Shown: positions 20,284 to 30,675, counted from the stretch's first letter. The stretch: 64,000 bases of DNA from Neoaquamicrobium microcysteis (GCF_008180155.1 NZ_VSZS01000063.1:248001-312000), one strand, 5' to 3'. Made by a program: numbers and translations. The notes: generated by a model from the sequence alone, not told the origin.

Positions 20284-21569
20284 TGCACTATCAATCTCCC
20301 ATCTCTCCCGGCTACTCGTGGTATGAGGCGACGGCCGGTGAGCGGCCGGAATATCCCGCGCTCGACGGCGATATGCGGGCCGATGTCGTGGTGATCGGCG
20401 GCGGATTCACGGGGCTTTCGGCCGCCGCGCATCTGGCTAAGGCGGGCACGAACGTCGCGCTCATCGAGGCGCATCGCTTCGGCGACGGGGCGTCGGGACG
20501 AAATGGGGGACAGTTCGGCACCGGCCAGCGCGCATGGGCGGAAGAGCTGGAAGGCGAACTTGGCTTCACCCGCGCCAAGGCGCTGTTCGACGTGGCCGAA
20601 GAGGCGAAGGCGCATGTGTTGGGCTTCGCGGAGGCCAACGGCATCGACATCGACTATCGGCCCGGCCAGATGTCGGTGGTGCACAGAAAGCGCTACCTGA
20701 AGGACTATCAGGCGCATGCCGACATCATGGCCGAGCGCTTCGGTTATCCGCATATCAGTTTCATGGACGCGCGCGAGACCGCGGAGCGGCTGGGATCGAC
20801 CCACTATTTCGGCGGTGTGCGCGATACCGGAACCGGCCATATCCATCCGCTGAAGCTGGTGATCGGCACTGCCCGCGTCGCGGCGGAAGCCGGCGCGAGG
20901 TTGTTCGAAAATACGAAAGCTACAGGCATAGTTTCGCAGGGCGGCAAGGTGCGCGTGACCACGCCTGCCGGCACCATCACGGCCGACAAGGCGCTGATCG
21001 CCGTCAACGCCTATGGCGGCGATCTGGAAGCGGAAAGTGCCGCCCACATCATGCCGATCGGCTCGTTCATCGGGGCGACGGTGCCGCTGGGCAGCGACAG
21101 CCCGGTCATTCCCGGTGGCGAGGCTGTGGACGATTCACGCTTCGTGGTGCGCTACTTTCGGAAATCGACCGATGGCCGCCTGCTTTTCGGCGGACGCGAA
21201 ATCTACGCGCCGGGCGACCCGCAGGACATTCATGTCCACATCCGCAGGCAGATCGCCGAGATCTATCCAGCGCTCAAGGACGTCGAGATCACGCATGCCT
21301 GGGGCGGCTATGTCGGCATCACGATGCCGCGAAAGCCTTTCGTGCGCGAAGTGATGCCAAACGTGATTTCCGCCGGCGGCTATTCCGGCCACGGGGTGAT
21401 GCTGTCGAACTTCATGGGCAAGCTCTACGCCGAGACGGTGGCGGGCAACCGCGACCGGCTGAAGCTGTTCGAGGAGCTGAAAATCCCGGCATTTCCAGGA
21501 GGGCGTCGCCTGCGCTCGCCGCTGCTCTTCCTCGCGCTGAACTGGTATGCGTTGAGAGACCGGTTCTGA
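20283..21569 (+). CDS. puuB: Gamma-glutamylputrescine oxidase (FAD-dependent)
   Basis: This 428-aa DAO-family flavoenzyme oxidises gamma-glutamylputrescine to gamma-glutamyl-gamma-aminobutyraldehyde, releasing ammonia and peroxide. The FAD dinucleotide motif VVVIGGGFTGLSAA is at about residues 34-47, followed by GASGRNGGQ. The YSGHGVMLSNFMG motif near the C-terminus is typical of PuuB/DadA-like oxidases. The ATG at 20283 overlaps the puuA stop. An in-frame extension upstream is rejected because it lies inside puuA. Confidence 0.92.
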   Translation: MHYQSPISPGYSWYEATAGERPEYPALDGDMRADVVVIGGGFTGLSAAAHLAKAGTNVALIEAHRFGDGASGRNGGQFGTGQRAWAEELEGELGFTRAKALFDVAEEAKAHVLGFAEANGIDIDYRPGQMSVVHRKRYLKDYQAHADIMAERFGYPHISFMDARETAERLGSTHYFGGVRDTGTGHIHPLKLVIGTARVAAEAGARLFENTKATGIVSQGGKVRVTTPAGTITADKALIAVNAYGGDLEAESAAHIMPIGSFIGATVPLGSDSPVIPGGEAVDDSRFVVRYFRKSTDGRLLFGGREIYAPGDPQDIHVHIRRQIAEIYPALKDVEITHAWGGYVGITMPRKPFVREVMPNVISAGGYSGHGVMLSNFMGKLYAETVAGNRDRLKLFEELKIPAFPGGRRLRSPLLFLALNWYALRDRF

Positions 21570-21570
21570 C

Positions 21571-22278
21571 ATGGCCGGGTGGTTCGAGACACGGCCGATC
21601 TCGCCCGGTGTGACGCTGATTACCGAACCTTTCGTCCACCCGATCTTCCGCGCCAATCTCTATCGTATCGAAGGCCGCGACTTCGACATACAGCTCGACT
21701 TCGGCATGGGCATCAGGAGCCTTTCAGCCGACCTGGATTTCGGCGACAAGCCGGTCATGGCCATCGCAAGCCACGCGCATATAGACCATGTCGGCTCATT
21801 CCACGAGTTTGCACGACGTGCCGGCCATCACGCGGAAGAGCGGGACTTCGCCACGCTTGGCGACAACTTCACCGACTGGTTCAAGAGCCTGGATGGAGCG
21901 GTATCCCGACAGCCTTACGAAGGCTGGGAGCTGCAGGATTACCGGCTGGCGCCTGCGCCACTGACCCAGTTTCTCGAAGACGGCGATGTCGTCGATCTGG
22001 GCGACCGGCGGTTTACGGTCCTGCATCTCCCCGGCCACTCGCCGGGTTGCATCGCGCTGCTGGACGAAGCCAATGGCGAGTTCTTCTCGGCCGACGCGAT
22101 CTACGACGACGAGCTTTACGACCAGTTGGAAGATTCCAGCATCGCCGACTACCTAGCGACGATGCGACGGCTGCTGGAGCTGGACATAAGCATCGGCCAT
22201 GGCGGGCATGGTCCGAGCTTCGACGAGGCGCGGATGCGCGAGATCGCGCTCGACTACATCCGCACCCGCGAAGGCTGA
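21571..22278 (+). CDS. Metallo-beta-lactamase-fold hydrolase in the putrescine cluster
   Basis: The 235-aa protein has the metallo-hydrolase zinc-site motif SHAHIDHVGS (about residues 69-78), a later His in LHLPGHSPGC, an Asp in FSADAIYDD, and a His-rich C-terminal IGHGGHGPSF. It follows puuB after one base, so it is surely cotranscribed. The classical pathway ends with PuuD, a class I amidotransferase-like hydrolase that splits gamma-Glu-GABA. No PuuD is seen here, so this hydrolase could substitute or remove a by-product. That idea is inference only. Confidence 0.85.
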   Translation: MAGWFETRPISPGVTLITEPFVHPIFRANLYRIEGRDFDIQLDFGMGIRSLSADLDFGDKPVMAIASHAHIDHVGSFHEFARRAGHHAEERDFATLGDNFTDWFKSLDGAVSRQPYEGWELQDYRLAPAPLTQFLEDGDVVDLGDRRFTVLHLPGHSPGCIALLDEANGEFFSADAIYDDELYDQLEDSSIADYLATMRRLLELDISIGHGGHGPSFDEARMREIALDYIRTREG

Positions 22279-22294
22279 ACGCCCCGACCTAGCC

Positions 22295-23044
22295 TCAGAT
22301 ACAGCGGCCGCCATCCACCTCCAGCGCCACGCCCGTGATGAAAGCAGCCTCGTCGGAGGCCAGCCACAGGGCTGCATTGGCGATGTCGAGCGGCGTCGAC
22401 AGGCGGCCAAGCGGGATCGACGCGCGGAACTTCGCGCGAAGCTCGGGCGTGTCCTCGCCCATGAACTGGGCCAGCATGCCGGTCTCGCCCGCCACGGGAC
22501 ACAGGCAGTTTACGCGAACGTTCTTGGGCGCAAGCTCGACCGCCATCGACTTGGTGGCGCTGATGGCCCAGCCTTTGGACGCATTGTACCAGGTAAGGCC
22601 TGGACGCGGGCGCAAGCCGGCGGTCGACGCTGTGGTGATGATCGAGCCACCGCCCTGCTTTTCCATGATCGGCACCACGGCGAGCGTGGCGTAGTAGATC
22701 GCCTTCATGTTCACGGCCGTGATGAGGTCGAACGTCTCCTCGCTCACCTGAAGCAGGTCGCCGTTGCGGTGCGTGTAGCCGGCATTGTTGACCATGATGT
22801 CGATGCGACCGAACGCATCCATCGCGGTCTTGACCATCTCGTCGATCTCGGACTTCTGCGAAACGTCGGTCTGGACTGCTACGGCGGCGTCGCCGATCTC
22901 GCGAGCGACGCGCTCGGCGCCCTTCACGTTGAGGTCGGCGACGACGATCTTCGCACCCTCCTCGGCAAAGCGCTTTGCCATGCCCTCACCGAAGCCGGAT
23001 GCGGCGCCGGTGATGATTGCGACCTTGTTTTCCAGACGTGCCAT
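22295..23044 (-). CDS. SDR family oxidoreductase
   Basis: This 249-aa short-chain dehydrogenase has the cofactor motif TGAASGFGEG near residue 12, NNAGY near 85, and the catalytic Ser/Tyr-x3-Lys (WYNASKGW). The Asp in VVADLN favours NAD over NADP. AAGGAA lies five bases before ATG at 23044. It is 38 bases downstream of the aldehyde dehydrogenase gene on the same strand and convergent with the metallo-hydrolase. Substrate unknown. A role in aldehyde or keto-acid handling would fit. Confidence 0.88.
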   Translation of the reverse strand: MARLENKVAIITGAASGFGEGMAKRFAEEGAKIVVADLNVKGAERVAREIGDAAVAVQTDVSQKSEIDEMVKTAMDAFGRIDIMVNNAGYTHRNGDLLQVSEETFDLITAVNMKAIYYATLAVVPIMEKQGGGSIITTASTAGLRPRPGLTWYNASKGWAISATKSMAVELAPKNVRVNCLCPVAGETGMLAQFMGEDTPELRAKFRASIPLGRLSTPLDIANAALWLASDEAAFITGVALEVDGGRCI

Positions 23045-23082
23045 TGAAGTTCCTTCTTTCATTCGATCTGCGTGGGCGCGAT

Positions 23083-24558
23083 TTACCCGTGATTGAAGAC
23101 TACTGTCTTGGTCGCAGACATGTCGTACAGCGCCTCGAACCCCTTTTCGCGGCCGTGGCCGGACTTCTTGAACCCGCCGAACGGAAGCTCGATGCCGCCG
23201 CCCGCGCCATAGCCGTTGACGAAGACCTGCCCTGCCCTCACGCGCTTGGCCATGCGGTGCTGGCGTGCACCGTCCTTCGTCCAGATGCCGGCGACGAGGC
23301 CGAACTCGGTACCGTTCGCCAGCCGGACAGCTTCCTCTTCGCCCTCGAACGGGAAGAGCGTCAATACCGGGCCGAACACTTCCTCTTGCGCGACCACAGC
23401 CTGCGGATCGACCGAGCCGAGCAGCACGGGCGGCTGATAGTACCCGCCTGCCGGCGCATCGGGATGCACGCTGCCCTCGGCCAGAACCGAGACGCCCGCC
23501 TCCCTTGCGGCAGCGACCATGGCGGCCACACGGTCGCGCTGCTTTTCATTGATGAGCGGCCCAAGGTCGAGGTCGGCGTCGTGCGGGCCGGCGACGAGCT
23601 TGGAAAAGCGCTCGGCCAGTCCGGCGGCGATGCGTTCGTAAAGCGGCCTCTCGATCAGCACGCGGCTGCCGGCGGAACAGGTCTGGCCGCCATTCTGGAT
23701 GATGGCGTTGACCAGCACAGGCAGAGCCGCCTCCACATCCGCATCGGCAAAGACGATTTGGGGCGACTTGCCGCCAAGCTCCATCGTCACGCCGCGATTG
23801 TTGACGGCGGCCGCCTGCTGGATGGCCGTTCCCGTCATCGGCGAGCCGGTGAAAGTGACGTAGTCGACGAGCGGATGCGACGAGAGTGCAGCGCCCGCGT
23901 CACGCCCGTAGCCGGTGATGACGTTGAACACACCCTCGGGAATGCCAGCCTCGAGCGAGAGCTGGGCGATGCGGATGGTGCTGAGCGAGGCGTCTTCAGC
24001 CGGCTTCACGACCAGCGTATTGCCCATGGCAAGGGCTGCGCCCGCGACACGCGCGAGGATCTGCATCGGGTAGTTCCACGGAATGATGCCAGCCACGACA
24101 CCGTGCGGCTCGCGCAGAGTGAGCGCCGTGTAGCCATCGAGGAACGGGATGGTGTCGCCGTGAATCTTGTCGCCCGCGCCGCCGTAGAACTCGTAGTAGC
24201 GCATGGTTGCCGTGACGTCGGCCTTTCCCTGCCGGGCCGGCTTGCCGGTGTCGCGCGATTCGAGCGCCGCGAGTTCATCGCCATGCTTCTCGACCAGATG
24301 GAAAAGGCGCGTCAGGCAGCGTCCGCGTTCGACCGCAGGCATATGGCTCCACGGCCCTTCGTGGAACGCCTTGTGCGCAGACCTGACCGCCCGGTCCACA
24401 TCCGCGGCGTTGGAGGCAGGGATGGAGGAGAAGACCTTGCCGTCAGAGGGAGAGGCAACGTCGATGCGCTCGCCCGAAAGCGAATCGGCGGGCTTGCCGT
24501 CGATCAGGTTCATGAAGGCCGAGCCTTCCGCAACGGTGCGTGAAAGGGGGGTGCCCAT
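23083..24558 (-). CDS. puuC: Aldehyde dehydrogenase, probable PuuC (gamma-Glu-gamma-aminobutyraldehyde)
   Basis: This 491-aa NAD(P)-dependent dehydrogenase carries VTFTGSPMTG (NAD site), VTMELGGKSPQIVF with the catalytic Glu, NGGQTCSAGSR with the catalytic Cys, and the C-terminal LPFGGFKKSGHGREKG. Oxidation of gamma-glutamyl-aminobutyraldehyde is inferred from the neighbouring puuA-puuB pair. Other amino-aldehydes such as betaine aldehyde remain possible. The frame is open to 24687. ATG at 24558 with GGAGA eight bases upstream is preferred. An inverted repeat lies upstream. Confidence 0.85.
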   Translation of the reverse strand: MGTPLSRTVAEGSAFMNLIDGKPADSLSGERIDVASPSDGKVFSSIPASNAADVDRAVRSAHKAFHEGPWSHMPAVERGRCLTRLFHLVEKHGDELAALESRDTGKPARQGKADVTATMRYYEFYGGAGDKIHGDTIPFLDGYTALTLREPHGVVAGIIPWNYPMQILARVAGAALAMGNTLVVKPAEDASLSTIRIAQLSLEAGIPEGVFNVITGYGRDAGAALSSHPLVDYVTFTGSPMTGTAIQQAAAVNNRGVTMELGGKSPQIVFADADVEAALPVLVNAIIQNGGQTCSAGSRVLIERPLYERIAAGLAERFSKLVAGPHDADLDLGPLINEKQRDRVAAMVAAAREAGVSVLAEGSVHPDAPAGGYYQPPVLLGSVDPQAVVAQEEVFGPVLTLFPFEGEEEAVRLANGTEFGLVAGIWTKDGARQHRMAKRVRAGQVFVNGYGAGGGIELPFGGFKKSGHGREKGFEALYDMSATKTVVFNHG

Positions 24559-24627
24559 GGTCGCATTCTCCATCGTTCGGGATCGCGCCGTCCTAACTTC
24601 TTGAAAGGGCGGGCGCGATGGACCAGT

Positions 24628-24702
24628 TTTGTGTCGTGACAAACCCAACACGCCAGATGGTGTCAAGCGAGAGCGACATGACGACACAAGCCGATATCGG
24701 CT
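24628..24702. promoter_or_regulatory. Inverted repeats in the puuC-zwf divergent region
   Basis: Between the aldehyde dehydrogenase and zwf, TTTGTGTCGTGACAAA (24628-24643) has symmetric TTTGT/ACAAA ends. A 9-bp inverted pair TTGTGTCGT (24629-24637) and ACGACACAA (24681-24689) brackets the region. The palindrome AGCCGATATCGGCT follows at 24689-24702. These look like operators for a regulator of one or both genes. No regulator for them is identified in the window. Confidence 0.45.
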
Positions 24703-24769
24703 ATGGCCATTTTAAATCGATTAGACTATATCCATCTCGCAGTTGCGAATGGCAGGATTCCAAGGCAGC

Positions 24770-26239
24770 ATGACCAGCCAGATCATACCCGTCGATCCCT
24801 TCGACTTCATCATTTTCGGCGGCACCGGCGACCTTGCCGAGCGCAAGCTCCTGCCGGCGCTCTACCAGCGCCAAATGGCGGGACAGTTCTCCGAACCCAC
24901 CCGCATCATCGGCGCGTCGCGTTCCGCGCTTTCGGATGACGAGTATCGCGATTTTGCGCGCAAGGCGATCATCGAGCATGTGAAGGCCGAAGAGATCGAC
25001 GAAGGAGAGCTCGACAGGTTCGTAGCCCGGCTTTCCTACGTGCCTGTCGATGCCAAAACGGGCGACGGTTTCGAGACGCTGAAGGAGATGGTGGGCGACA
25101 GCACGGCCATCCGGGCCTTCTATCTGGCCGTCGCGCCGGGCCTTTTCGGAGACATCGCCTCGAACCTCGCCAAGCACGGGCTGAACGAGGGCGATCCGCG
25201 CATCGTCGTTGAAAAGCCTATCGGCCGCGACCTGGCCTCGGCGCGCGAACTCAACGACGCGATCGGCTGCGTCTTCGATGAGCACCAAATCTTCCGCATC
25301 GACCACTATCTCGGCAAGGAGACGGTGCAGAACCTGATGGCGCTGCGGTTCGCCAACGCGCTGTATGAGCCGCTCTGGAACTCGGCCCATATCGACCACG
25401 TGCAGATCACGGTGGCCGAGACGGTGGGGCTGGAGGACCGCGTCAGCTATTACGACAAGGCCGGCGCTCTGCGCGACATGGTGCAGAACCATATGCTGCA
25501 GCTTCTGTGCCTGATGGCGATGGAGCCGCCTTCGTCGATGGATGCCGACGCGGTTCGCGACGAGAAGCTGAAAATCCTGCGCTCGCTCAAGCGCATCAAC
25601 GGCAACGAGGCGCCGAAACTCACAGTGCGCGGCCAGTACAAGGCAGGCGCATCGGCGGGCGGCGCGGTAAAGGGCTATGCCGAGGAACTTGGCAAGGACA
25701 GCGACACGGAGACGTTCGTCGCCATCAAGGCCGAGATCGCAAACTGGCGGTGGGCGGGCGTGCCGTTCTATCTGCGCACCGGCAAGCGGCTGGCGGAGCG
25801 CGTCTCGGAAATATGCATCCAGTTCAAGCCGGTGCCGCATTCGATCTTCGACGAGAGCGCAGGCGTCATAACCGCCAACCAGCTCGTTATCCGCCTGCAG
25901 CCCGACGAGGGGGTCAAGCAGTGGATCATGATCAAGGACCCCGGCCCCGGCGGCATGCGACTGCGCCAGATCCCGCTGGACATGAGCTTCGCCGATACGT
26001 TCGAGGTGCGCAATCCCGACGCCTATGAGCGGCTCATCATGGATGTCGTGCGCGGCAACCAGACCCTGTTCATGCGCCGCGACGAGGTGGAAGCCGCGTG
26101 GCAGTGGATCGACCCGATCCAAGCCTCGTGGGCCGAGAACCGGCATACCGTGCAGGGCTACACCGCCGGCACCTGGGGGCCGTCGTCGTCGATCGCGCTG
26201 ATCGAGCGCGACGGGCGGACCTGGCACGAGAGCATGTAG
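24770..26239 (+). CDS. zwf: Glucose-6-phosphate 1-dehydrogenase
   Basis: The 489-aa enzyme oxidises glucose-6-phosphate to 6-phosphogluconolactone with NADP, opening the Entner-Doudoroff and pentose phosphate routes. The nucleotide motif FGGTGDLAERKLLPALY lies near residue 13, EKPIGRDL follows, and the active-site signature RIDHYLGKE is intact. In-frame starts also exist at 24743 (TTG) and 24749 (ATG). ATG at 24770 gives the usual N-terminus MTSQIIPVDPFD. It is the first gene of zwf-pgl-edd, five bases before pgl. Confidence 0.96.
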   Translation: MTSQIIPVDPFDFIIFGGTGDLAERKLLPALYQRQMAGQFSEPTRIIGASRSALSDDEYRDFARKAIIEHVKAEEIDEGELDRFVARLSYVPVDAKTGDGFETLKEMVGDSTAIRAFYLAVAPGLFGDIASNLAKHGLNEGDPRIVVEKPIGRDLASARELNDAIGCVFDEHQIFRIDHYLGKETVQNLMALRFANALYEPLWNSAHIDHVQITVAETVGLEDRVSYYDKAGALRDMVQNHMLQLLCLMAMEPPSSMDADAVRDEKLKILRSLKRINGNEAPKLTVRGQYKAGASAGGAVKGYAEELGKDSDTETFVAIKAEIANWRWAGVPFYLRTGKRLAERVSEICIQFKPVPHSIFDESAGVITANQLVIRLQPDEGVKQWIMIKDPGPGGMRLRQIPLDMSFADTFEVRNPDAYERLIMDVVRGNQTLFMRRDEVEAAWQWIDPIQASWAENRHTVQGYTAGTWGPSSSIALIERDGRTWHESM

Positions 26240-26244
26240 GCGTG

Positions 26245-26943
26245 ATGAACGCATCTCCAGACTGGCATTCCTTTCCGTCTTCCGAAGCGCTGGCCGAGGC
26301 GCTTGCCGCCAAGGTCGCCGATGTCCTCGAATCCGGCCTCGCCGAGCGCGGCAGCGCGACGCTTGCGGTGTCGGGCGGGTCCACGCCTGCGCGGTTCTTC
26401 GATGAACTGTCGAAGAGGCAGCTCGACTGGAAGAATGTCGTCGTCACGCTGGTGGACGAGCGCTTCGTGCCGCCTACGTCTGACCGTTCCAACGAGAGGC
26501 TGGTGCGCGAGCGGCTGCTGCAGAACGAAGCGCGGCTGGCGCGCTTCCTGCCGCTCTACAGCGATGCCGCGTCCCCCGACGAAGCTGCGGGGCTTGCCGA
26601 TACCGGGCTGGCCTTGCTGGGCCCGACGCTCGACGCCGTCGTACTTGGCATGGGGACGGATGGACACACCGCATCGTTCTTTCCGGATGCGGCCAATCTC
26701 GACGCGCTTCTCGACACCGAGCAGCCACGCCGCGTCGTTGCAGCACACGCGCCTTCTGCCGGAGAGCCGCGCCTGACACTGACGCTGCCCGTCCTCACTG
26801 GCGCCCGCTTTCTGGCGCTGCATATCGAAGGACAGGAAAAGAAGGCCGTGCTCGAAGCGGCACTCGCACCCGATGGCGACAAGCCCGTGAGCGCGATCTT
26901 CCGACATGCAACCAGATCCGTTCCCGTCTACTGGGCCGGATAA
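26245..26943 (+). CDS. pgl: 6-phosphogluconolactonase
   Basis: The 232-aa enzyme hydrolyses 6-phosphogluconolactone to 6-phosphogluconate. Family motifs are present: LAVSGGSTPARFFDELS, TLVDERFVPPTSDRSNE and VLGMGTDGHTASFFP. It starts five bases after zwf stops, and edd starts twelve bases after it stops. Upstream in-frame codons lie inside zwf, so ATG at 26245 is chosen. Confidence 0.95.
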   Translation: MNASPDWHSFPSSEALAEALAAKVADVLESGLAERGSATLAVSGGSTPARFFDELSKRQLDWKNVVVTLVDERFVPPTSDRSNERLVRERLLQNEARLARFLPLYSDAASPDEAAGLADTGLALLGPTLDAVVLGMGTDGHTASFFPDAANLDALLDTEQPRRVVAAHAPSAGEPRLTLTLPVLTGARFLALHIEGQEKKAVLEAALAPDGDKPVSAIFRHATRSVPVYWAG

Positions 26944-26955
26944 AGGACGCACAAC

Positions 26956-28776
26956 ATGACAGCCAGAGCCGAAATCGAAGCCATCACCGCACGCATCGTC
27001 GAACGCTCGAAGCCGACACGGGAGGCCTATCTGGCGCGCGTCGACGCAGCGATCTCATCGGGGCCTCACCGCACGGTGCTTTCCTGCGGCAACCTCGCCC
27101 ATGGGTTCGCGGCATGCGGACCGGTGGACAAGGCGCTGCTGGCGGCGGACCGTGCGGCAAATCTGGGCATCATCACGTCGTACAACGACATGCTTTCAGC
27201 CCATCAGCCGTTCGAGACGTATCCGGCGATCATCAAGCAGGCAGCAGCCGAGGCCGGCGGCGTGGCGCAGGTTGCGGGCGGCGTCCCGGCCATGTGCGAT
27301 GGCGTCACGCAGGGCCAGCCGGGGATGGAGCTGTCGCTGTTTTCGCGCGACGTGATCGCCATGTCGGCCGCCGTGGGGCTGTCGCACAATATGTTCGACG
27401 CGGCCGTCTATCTCGGCGTTTGTGACAAGATCGTGCCCGGGCTGGTGATGGCGGCCCTGACGTTCGGTCACCTGCCGGCAATCTTCATCCCCGCAGGTCC
27501 GATGACATCCGGGTTGCCAAACGACGAGAAGGCCAGGGTTCGCCAGCTCTATGCCGAAGGCAAGGTCGGGCGCGCCGAGCTACTGGAGGCGGAAGCGAAA
27601 TCCTATCACGGGCCGGGCACCTGCACCTTCTACGGCACGGCCAACTCGAACCAGATGTTGATGGAGATCATGGGCCTGCATACGCCTGGCGCATCCTTCA
27701 TCAACCCAAACACGCCGTTGCGCGACGCCCTGACGCGCGAGGCCGCCAAGCGCGCGCTCGCCATCACCGCGCTGGGCAACGAGTTCACGCCGGTGGGCCG
27801 CATGATCGACGAGCGCTCCTTCGTCAACGGCGTGGTCGGGCTCAACGCTACCGGCGGCTCGACCAACCATACCATCCACCTGATCGCGATGGCGGCCGCA
27901 GCCGGCATCAGGCTGACGTGGCAGGATATCTCCGACATCTCGGATGTCACCCCGCTGCTGGCACGGGTCTATCCGAACGGCCTTGCGGACGTGAACCACT
28001 TCCACGCAGCCGGCGGGATGGGCTTCCTGATCCGCGAACTGCTCGACGCCGGCTATCTGCACGAGGATGTGCGCACGGTATGGGGCGAAGGCCTGCGCCC
28101 CTACGCGATCGAGCCGCATCTGGCCGACAACGGCTCCGTCTCCCGCTCGCCGGCAGCCGAGCGAAGCGGCGACGACCAGGTGTTGACCACGGCCTCAAAG
28201 GTTTTCCAGCCGACCGGCGGCCTGAAAGTGCTCAAGGGAAATGTTGGCGCGGCGATCATCAAGGTTTCGGCCGTGAAGCCGGAGAACCGGGTGATCGAGG
28301 CGCCGGCGCGCGTATTTCACAGCCAGGAGGAGCTGAACGCCGCGTTCAAGGCCGGCGAACTGGATCGCGACTTCATCGCAGTGGTGCGCTTTCAGGGCCC
28401 CAAGGCCAACGGCATGCCCGAGCTTCACCGCCTGACGACGGTGCTGGGCATCCTGCAGGATCGCGGCCGCAAGGTGGCACTCGTGACCGACGGGCGCATG
28501 TCTGGTGCTTCCGGTAAGGTGCCTGCCGCGATCCACGTCACGCCCGAGGCGCTCGACGGCGGCATGATCGGACGGATCGAAGATGGCGATGTCGTTCGCC
28601 TAGACGCGGAGGCTGGCACACTTGAGGTCAAGGTCGGCGACGGCGTCCTTGCCAGCCGCGCGCCGGCGCAGCCAGACCTTTCCGACAATGATTTCGGCAT
28701 GGGACGCGAGCTTTTCGCAGGCATGCGCATGCTGGCGCAGAGAGCCGAGAACGGCGCGGCAGCTTTTGGCGGCTGA
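26956..28776 (+). CDS. edd: 6-phosphogluconate dehydratase
   Basis: This 606-aa IlvD/Edd-family iron-sulfur enzyme dehydrates 6-phosphogluconate to KDPG, the committing step of the Entner-Doudoroff pathway. Conserved pieces are [45 protein letters not shown] with a cluster-type Cys, and [17 protein letters not shown]. Length fits Edd (about 605 aa) rather than IlvD. KDPG aldolase is not in the window. The gene is convergent with the vWA gene, with only 18 bases between stops. Confidence 0.95.
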   Translation: MTARAEIEAITARIVERSKPTREAYLARVDAAISSGPHRTVLSCGNLAHGFAACGPVDKALLAADRAANLGIITSYNDMLSAHQPFETYPAIIKQAAAEAGGVAQVAGGVPAMCDGVTQGQPGMELSLFSRDVIAMSAAVGLSHNMFDAAVYLGVCDKIVPGLVMAALTFGHLPAIFIPAGPMTSGLPNDEKARVRQLYAEGKVGRAELLEAEAKSYHGPGTCTFYGTANSNQMLMEIMGLHTPGASFINPNTPLRDALTREAAKRALAITALGNEFTPVGRMIDERSFVNGVVGLNATGGSTNHTIHLIAMAAAAGIRLTWQDISDISDVTPLLARVYPNGLADVNHFHAAGGMGFLIRELLDAGYLHEDVRTVWGEGLRPYAIEPHLADNGSVSRSPAAERSGDDQVLTTASKVFQPTGGLKVLKGNVGAAIIKVSAVKPENRVIEAPARVFHSQEELNAAFKAGELDRDFIAVVRFQGPKANGMPELHRLTTVLGILQDRGRKVALVTDGRMSGASGKVPAAIHVTPEALDGGMIGRIEDGDVVRLDAEAGTLEVKVGDGVLASRAPAQPDLSDNDFGMGRELFAGMRMLAQRAENGAAAFGG

Positions 28777-28794
28777 GCGGGCACGCCAACGTGG

Positions 28795-30453
28795 CTATTG
28801 CACGGAAATTTCCGTTCGCTCGCCCGCCTTCACGGTAGCGGTGCCTTCGGCCTGGCCGCCGTCGTTCGGAAGGCGGCGGACGACGACATAGTCGCCGGCG
28901 GGCACCGTCAGTTGATACGCCTCGCCATACTGGTAGCCGATGCTGGCGCGGTTGCCCTGGATGTTCCTGGCGGCGCCAAACACCTCGATGAAATCGGCCC
29001 CCGGCGCAGCGATGGCCAGAACGCCGGCGTTGAGGACGACGTTGGCCTCGATGCGTTCGCCGACCTCGACCGTGAACGGCACTTCGGCCGAGGCCTTGTC
29101 CATCCTTGCGAACGCAACATAGTCGCCGGGAGGGACATCGTATTCCGTACCGGGTCCATAGCCGTAGGCCATGCTCTCACGGCTGCCGTCCAGTCTCTTG
29201 GCCGCCTTGAATATTTCAACGTAGAGCCCGCCCTCCTCCACCGCCATGCCGTCCACATATGACGCGTTGAGAACCGCGCGACCGACGCCGACGATGATAT
29301 CCTTCTCGACCGTTTCACCAGCGGCGAGAGCGATCGTCTCGGTCACGGAGCCCTCGCCGATCTCGACAGTGACGACCTGGTCACCGGCGGGGAAGACGTC
29401 GTTGGCCACACCGTAGTAGACGCCTTCGCCTTCGCCCGGATGATCCACGAGCGTCGAAGCACCCTCCGGCACTTCAGCACCTTCCTGCGGGCGGGGACGC
29501 ACGATCAGCCGGCCGGCATTCAGCACGAAATGAGGCTCGGCTACCGCATCGGCTGCGACCTCGACAGGTTGCTCGACCTGCGCTCGGCCGAGCCTAGCCA
29601 CCATCACGTATTCGCCCTGCTCAAGCGTACCGCGCCAGCGGCCATACTCGGTCGTGACATGCTCGCCACGCGACCCATCCGGTGAGGCGCGATAGACCTC
29701 GTAGGCGTTGCCGGCGCTGTCTTCGAGATCGTCGGTATCTTCCGAAAGCGCGACCGTGGGAACGATGTTGAACGCTGCGACGGGTTCGGGTTCGGGCTGC
29801 GGTTCGGGCTGCGGTTCGGGCTCCGGTTCCGGCGACGCCTCGGCCACCACGGTTCGCGTCAGCGCGTCGGCAAGTCCGCCGGCATCGTTCGCCTGGATGT
29901 AGCGGCCGCCGGTGTTGTCCGCGAGGCAGGCAACCTGCCGGCCCTCCTCACGCGAGAGGCCGAAGCCGACGACATGGGCCGTGAAATCCACGCCGGACTG
30001 CTCGAGCTCGTTGGCGAGCGCACAGGGATCGGCATCGCAGGTCTCGATGCCATCGGTGATGAGGATGACCGTGGCCTTTTCCTCGATGAAGCGGAGCGTC
30101 TCGGCCGCTTGCTTGACGGCCTGGGACAGCGGCGTCTTGCCCAGAAACCGCATGGCATCGGCAGCATCGGCGATGGCCGCGCCCGTGCCGGCTGCCGGGT
30201 CCACGACCAGTTCTATGTCGGAACACATGCCCTTCTGCCGGTGGCCGTACGCAATCAGGCCGAGTTCGAGATCGGCAGGGACGGCGCCCAGAACCGTGCG
30301 CAGCGTCTCCCGCGCGATCTCCAGCTTTGGCTTGCCGTCGATCTGGCCCCACATGGAGCCCGACCCGTCCAGCACGATAATCGCGCGGTCAGCTGTCGAC
30401 ACAGTCGCCGAAGCCAGAAGCAGCGACGCCGCCATCAAACCCGCTAAACGCAT
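28795..30453 (-). CDS. Secreted von Willebrand factor A domain protein with C-terminal repeats
   Basis: The 552-aa precursor has a signal peptide (about residues 1-22). A vWA domain follows with a complete metal-ion site: DGSGSMWGQ near residues 29-37 and [13 protein letters not shown] near 130. Next comes a Glu/Pro linker ([16 protein letters not shown]). The rest consists of tandem beta-rich modules with the recurring pattern (V/P)PAGDYV plus NAG-L-I or AGE-E. The protein is probably periplasmic or surface-linked and may bind a protein partner or polysaccharide. No MoxR ATPase or other partner lies nearby. Function unknown. Confidence 0.8.
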   Translation of the reverse strand: MRLAGLMAASLLLASATVSTADRAIIVLDGSGSMWGQIDGKPKLEIARETLRTVLGAVPADLELGLIAYGHRQKGMCSDIELVVDPAAGTGAAIADAADAMRFLGKTPLSQAVKQAAETLRFIEEKATVILITDGIETCDADPCALANELEQSGVDFTAHVVGFGLSREEGRQVACLADNTGGRYIQANDAGGLADALTRTVVAEASPEPEPEPQPEPQPEPEPVAAFNIVPTVALSEDTDDLEDSAGNAYEVYRASPDGSRGEHVTTEYGRWRGTLEQGEYVMVARLGRAQVEQPVEVAADAVAEPHFVLNAGRLIVRPRPQEGAEVPEGASTLVDHPGEGEGVYYGVANDVFPAGDQVVTVEIGEGSVTETIALAAGETVEKDIIVGVGRAVLNASYVDGMAVEEGGLYVEIFKAAKRLDGSRESMAYGYGPGTEYDVPPGDYVAFARMDKASAEVPFTVEVGERIEANVVLNAGVLAIAAPGADFIEVFGAARNIQGNRASIGYQYGEAYQLTVPAGDYVVVRRLPNDGGQAEGTATVKAGERTEISVQ

Positions 30454-30675
30454 AGCTCCCCCAACGCCTTAAATTGACGTAGCGGAAGCTAGACGAGCGC
30501 CACGTTTCTGGCAAGGCGGCGGCGTCGGCGACCGTGACAGCCGTGGAACGAAATCGCAGCATCGCCGTTTTCTCGCCCAAGGGACGCCAATCAAAAACCA
30601 TCGGCCGGTGCCGGCGGTGCAAACACCGCCGTGAAAACGGCGCGGGCATCCAACGGATTGTAAAAGGAGAGAAAG

